DNA of 64,000 nt from Denitrobaculum tricleocarpae (GTDB taxonomy: Bacteria; Pseudomonadota; Alphaproteobacteria; Kiloniellales; Kiloniellaceae), in contig NZ_ML660065.1 of NCBI RefSeq assembly GCF_007004665.1, positions 36,668-100,667 of the forward strand. The letters are read 5' to 3'. This document shows positions 62,939 to 64,000 of the stretch, in pieces; positions within the stretch are counted from its first letter, which is position 1, and each line of letters starts with the position of its first letter. A program made the translations under genes and the position numbers. The notes beneath the pieces are model-generated. The model was not told the origin of the DNA, ran no database searches, and saw only the letters and a program-made list of their open reading frames with translations.

Positions 62939-63017
62939 CCCCGGAAAACGACAACCTACTTGGTTGCCAGCACACAAACAGATCCAATTACGGAACATTC
63001 ATGCCCGGGCTTTACAC

Positions 63018-63032
63018 GCAAATATAGTGCCA
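63018..63032 (-). promoter_or_regulatory. Sigma-54 promoter of fla5-fla4
   Basis: TGGCACTATATTTGC on the minus strand is a near-perfect sigma-54 match (TGGCAC-N5-TTGC type). Expected start near 63007, leader about 117 nt. Confidence 0.88.
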
Positions 63033-63107
63033 GTTTTTTTTCCTAATTTTTGATCTAAGAGAATCTAACAACTTCAAGTGGTTAGTTAATTATTGAAATT
63101 CTCTTGA

Positions 63108-63173
63108 GGCAAATTTTGCCGGTCTTCGGCAGGAATTTTTTGCCGTTCAGAGTATTTTGTGGAAATTTTTGCC
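63108..63173. promoter_or_regulatory. Triple upstream motif array at fla5
   Basis: GGCAAATTTTGCC (63108-63120, perfect palindrome apart from the central base), GGCAGGAATTTTTTGCC (63128-63144) and GGAAATTTTTGCC (63161-63173), centred about 107, 129 and 160 bp upstream of the expected start. Confidence 0.7.
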
Positions 63174-63868
63174 TATTTGTACACCAATAAGATGTTTATG
63201 GCACAACCAATTATAGGCAGGCATCGAAATTGTATTAATGCGAACAAAATCTATGCGAGAATATTTTTTGCCTGTTTACCATTAATTGCCTACTTATGTT
63301 TGTAAGAATATAAACAGAATTGATCTGTCGAGTTATGAATAGAGTGCAAAGCGAAAGCTTCACGCACTTATCAAAAGACGTGTCCCATTGTCCGGACGGG
63401 AGATTCCAAAACACTCTCTTTTTACGCGTTTTTCTTTGCATTCGAACAGCAGCCGTGACACCGGCATCCGGGAGTCTGCAACTCGATTTCGGCTGCATGA
63501 GTTCATCCACCACGAAGCACCTCGAAAGACGGTGAAAGTGACGAGCCTGGTCATTGCGCCCGGTTTCAGGCGTGGTGTGGCAAACAAGGCTGGAACCGCG
63601 GCCTGGCGCGAAGGCTCGCCATCCTGTCGCCCGTTTGGATTGCGTCTGCGGACATCACTCCAGCCTGCCTCAAATCGCCGGAGAGACGCCCGATCACAAG
63701 CGAAACGGACTCAGCTCATCACGCAGGCACCACAAAATGAGAAAGCCGCCTTTCAACGGCTGCGGACTGGGTTGGGGCGAAAGCGCAAAGCCTTTACAGA
63801 GGGAGCAGCGAGATCGGATTACGTTTCAGAGTCCATTCGAGCCGGGAGGAAGAAGAATGCCTCGCGGC
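63174..63868. other. Intergenic stretch before the transposase
   Basis: AT-rich to about 63350, then average. Several overlapping reading frames of 60-170 codons exist, but none has a recognisable domain or a good ribosome-binding site. I see no gene or RNA that I can support. Confidence 0.45.
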
Positions 63869-64000
63869 CTAGGTGTTTAGTCCCGGCATGTGGTGGATAG
63901 GATCGAGTGTGAACCGCTCGGTTTGTTCAGTCCAGAGCTTGCAGATGTATTCGTATGGTGTGAGGCCTTTGAGGGTTTTGAGCCGCTTTGCGAAGTTGTA
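63869..64000 (-). CDS. IS481-type transposase, C-terminal fragment at the window edge
   Basis: The last 43 codons of a transposase: 'YNFAKRLKTLKGLTPYEYIC' followed by 'KLWTEQTERFTLDPIHHMPG' and 'LNT', ending TAG at 63869-63871. The 'RLKTLKGLTPYEYIC' and 'PIHHMPGLNT' end is typical of IS481-family transposases. The 5' part lies outside the window. The terminal repeat of the element was not located. Confidence 0.85.
   Translation of the reverse strand, partial: YNFAKRLKTLKGLTPYEYICKLWTEQTERFTLDPIHHMPGLNT

Noticed and set aside
63743..63770. Small hairpin AGCCG/CGGCT as a terminator
   Set aside because: Only a 5-bp stem and no T tract.
63388..63900. 170-codon plus-strand ORF before the transposase
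   Set aside because: Arg/Ser-rich composition typical of shadow frames, overlapping other frames, no recognisable domain.

Overview
The window reads as chromosomal DNA of a motile alphaproteobacterium, probably in or near the Rhodospirillales. This rests on FliX, a fliX/flgI divergent promoter with a CtrA-type site, a DUF6468 protein and MotE beside FliM, a DksA with a degenerate zinc finger, and GC-rich coding sequence. The species is not identifiable from what I can see. No rRNA, tRNA or CRISPR array was found.

Region 1 (1-30.2 kb) is mostly a flagellar and chemotaxis island. It starts with a small flagellar protein, fliO and fliP. A TetR regulator with a DevBCA-type ABC exporter, a DUF3592 membrane protein and a hypothetical gene interrupt it (1.4-7.1 kb). 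It resumes on the minus strand with cheY, cheZ, two MotB-like genes and a 1200-residue TPR protein, then motE, a DUF6468 gene, fliM and fliL. On the plus strand follow flgF-flgG-flgA-flgH, then dksA and fliX (minus), flgI-flgJ-flgN-like-flgK-flgL-fliW (plus), and fliS, fliD, flaG (minus). It closes with a 60-codon gene that looks like a flagellin reduced to its two ends.

Region 2 (30.8-57.6 kb) is metabolic and transport cargo. It holds a YHS-domain protein and a bufferin-type operon (DUF2282 precursor, DUF692 MNIO enzyme, DUF2063 partner, DoxX). A methyltransferase, an AraC/GyrI regulator, a tartrate/isopropylmalate-type dehydrogenase, an alpha/beta hydrolase, a LysE exporter with an in-frame stop, a glutathionyl-hydroquinone reductase-like gene and a LysR regulator follow. 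Next are a Tat-type class D beta-lactamase, a SUMF1-domain protein, an aldo/keto reductase, a sulfatase, a TAXI-TRAP transporter and another LysR. The region ends with a PLP-homeostasis protein, a FecCD-type ABC uptake operon under a cobalamin riboswitch, and a MetE-like methionine synthase. A second, degenerate riboswitch-like element and a 34-bp Zur-like palindrome lie upstream of the first riboswitch.

Region 3 (57.7-64 kb) is a minus-strand array of five flagellin genes in two transcription units. Each unit starts at a sigma-54 promoter and ends at a strong hairpin terminator. The window ends in the 3' end of an IS481-type transposase.

The most interesting signal links regions 1 and 3. 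The two flagellin units and the mini-flagellin gene each have a near-perfect sigma-54 promoter and three copies of a GGCAAATTTTGCC-like motif at nearly fixed distances upstream. All six flagellin-type genes have a conserved 5' leader with a short hairpin and a GGA-containing ribosome-binding site. In four of the six leaders the hairpin loop itself carries GGA. With fliW nearby, this suggests CsrA/FliW-type translational control of flagellin, with the two flagellin subfamilies differing in the loop.
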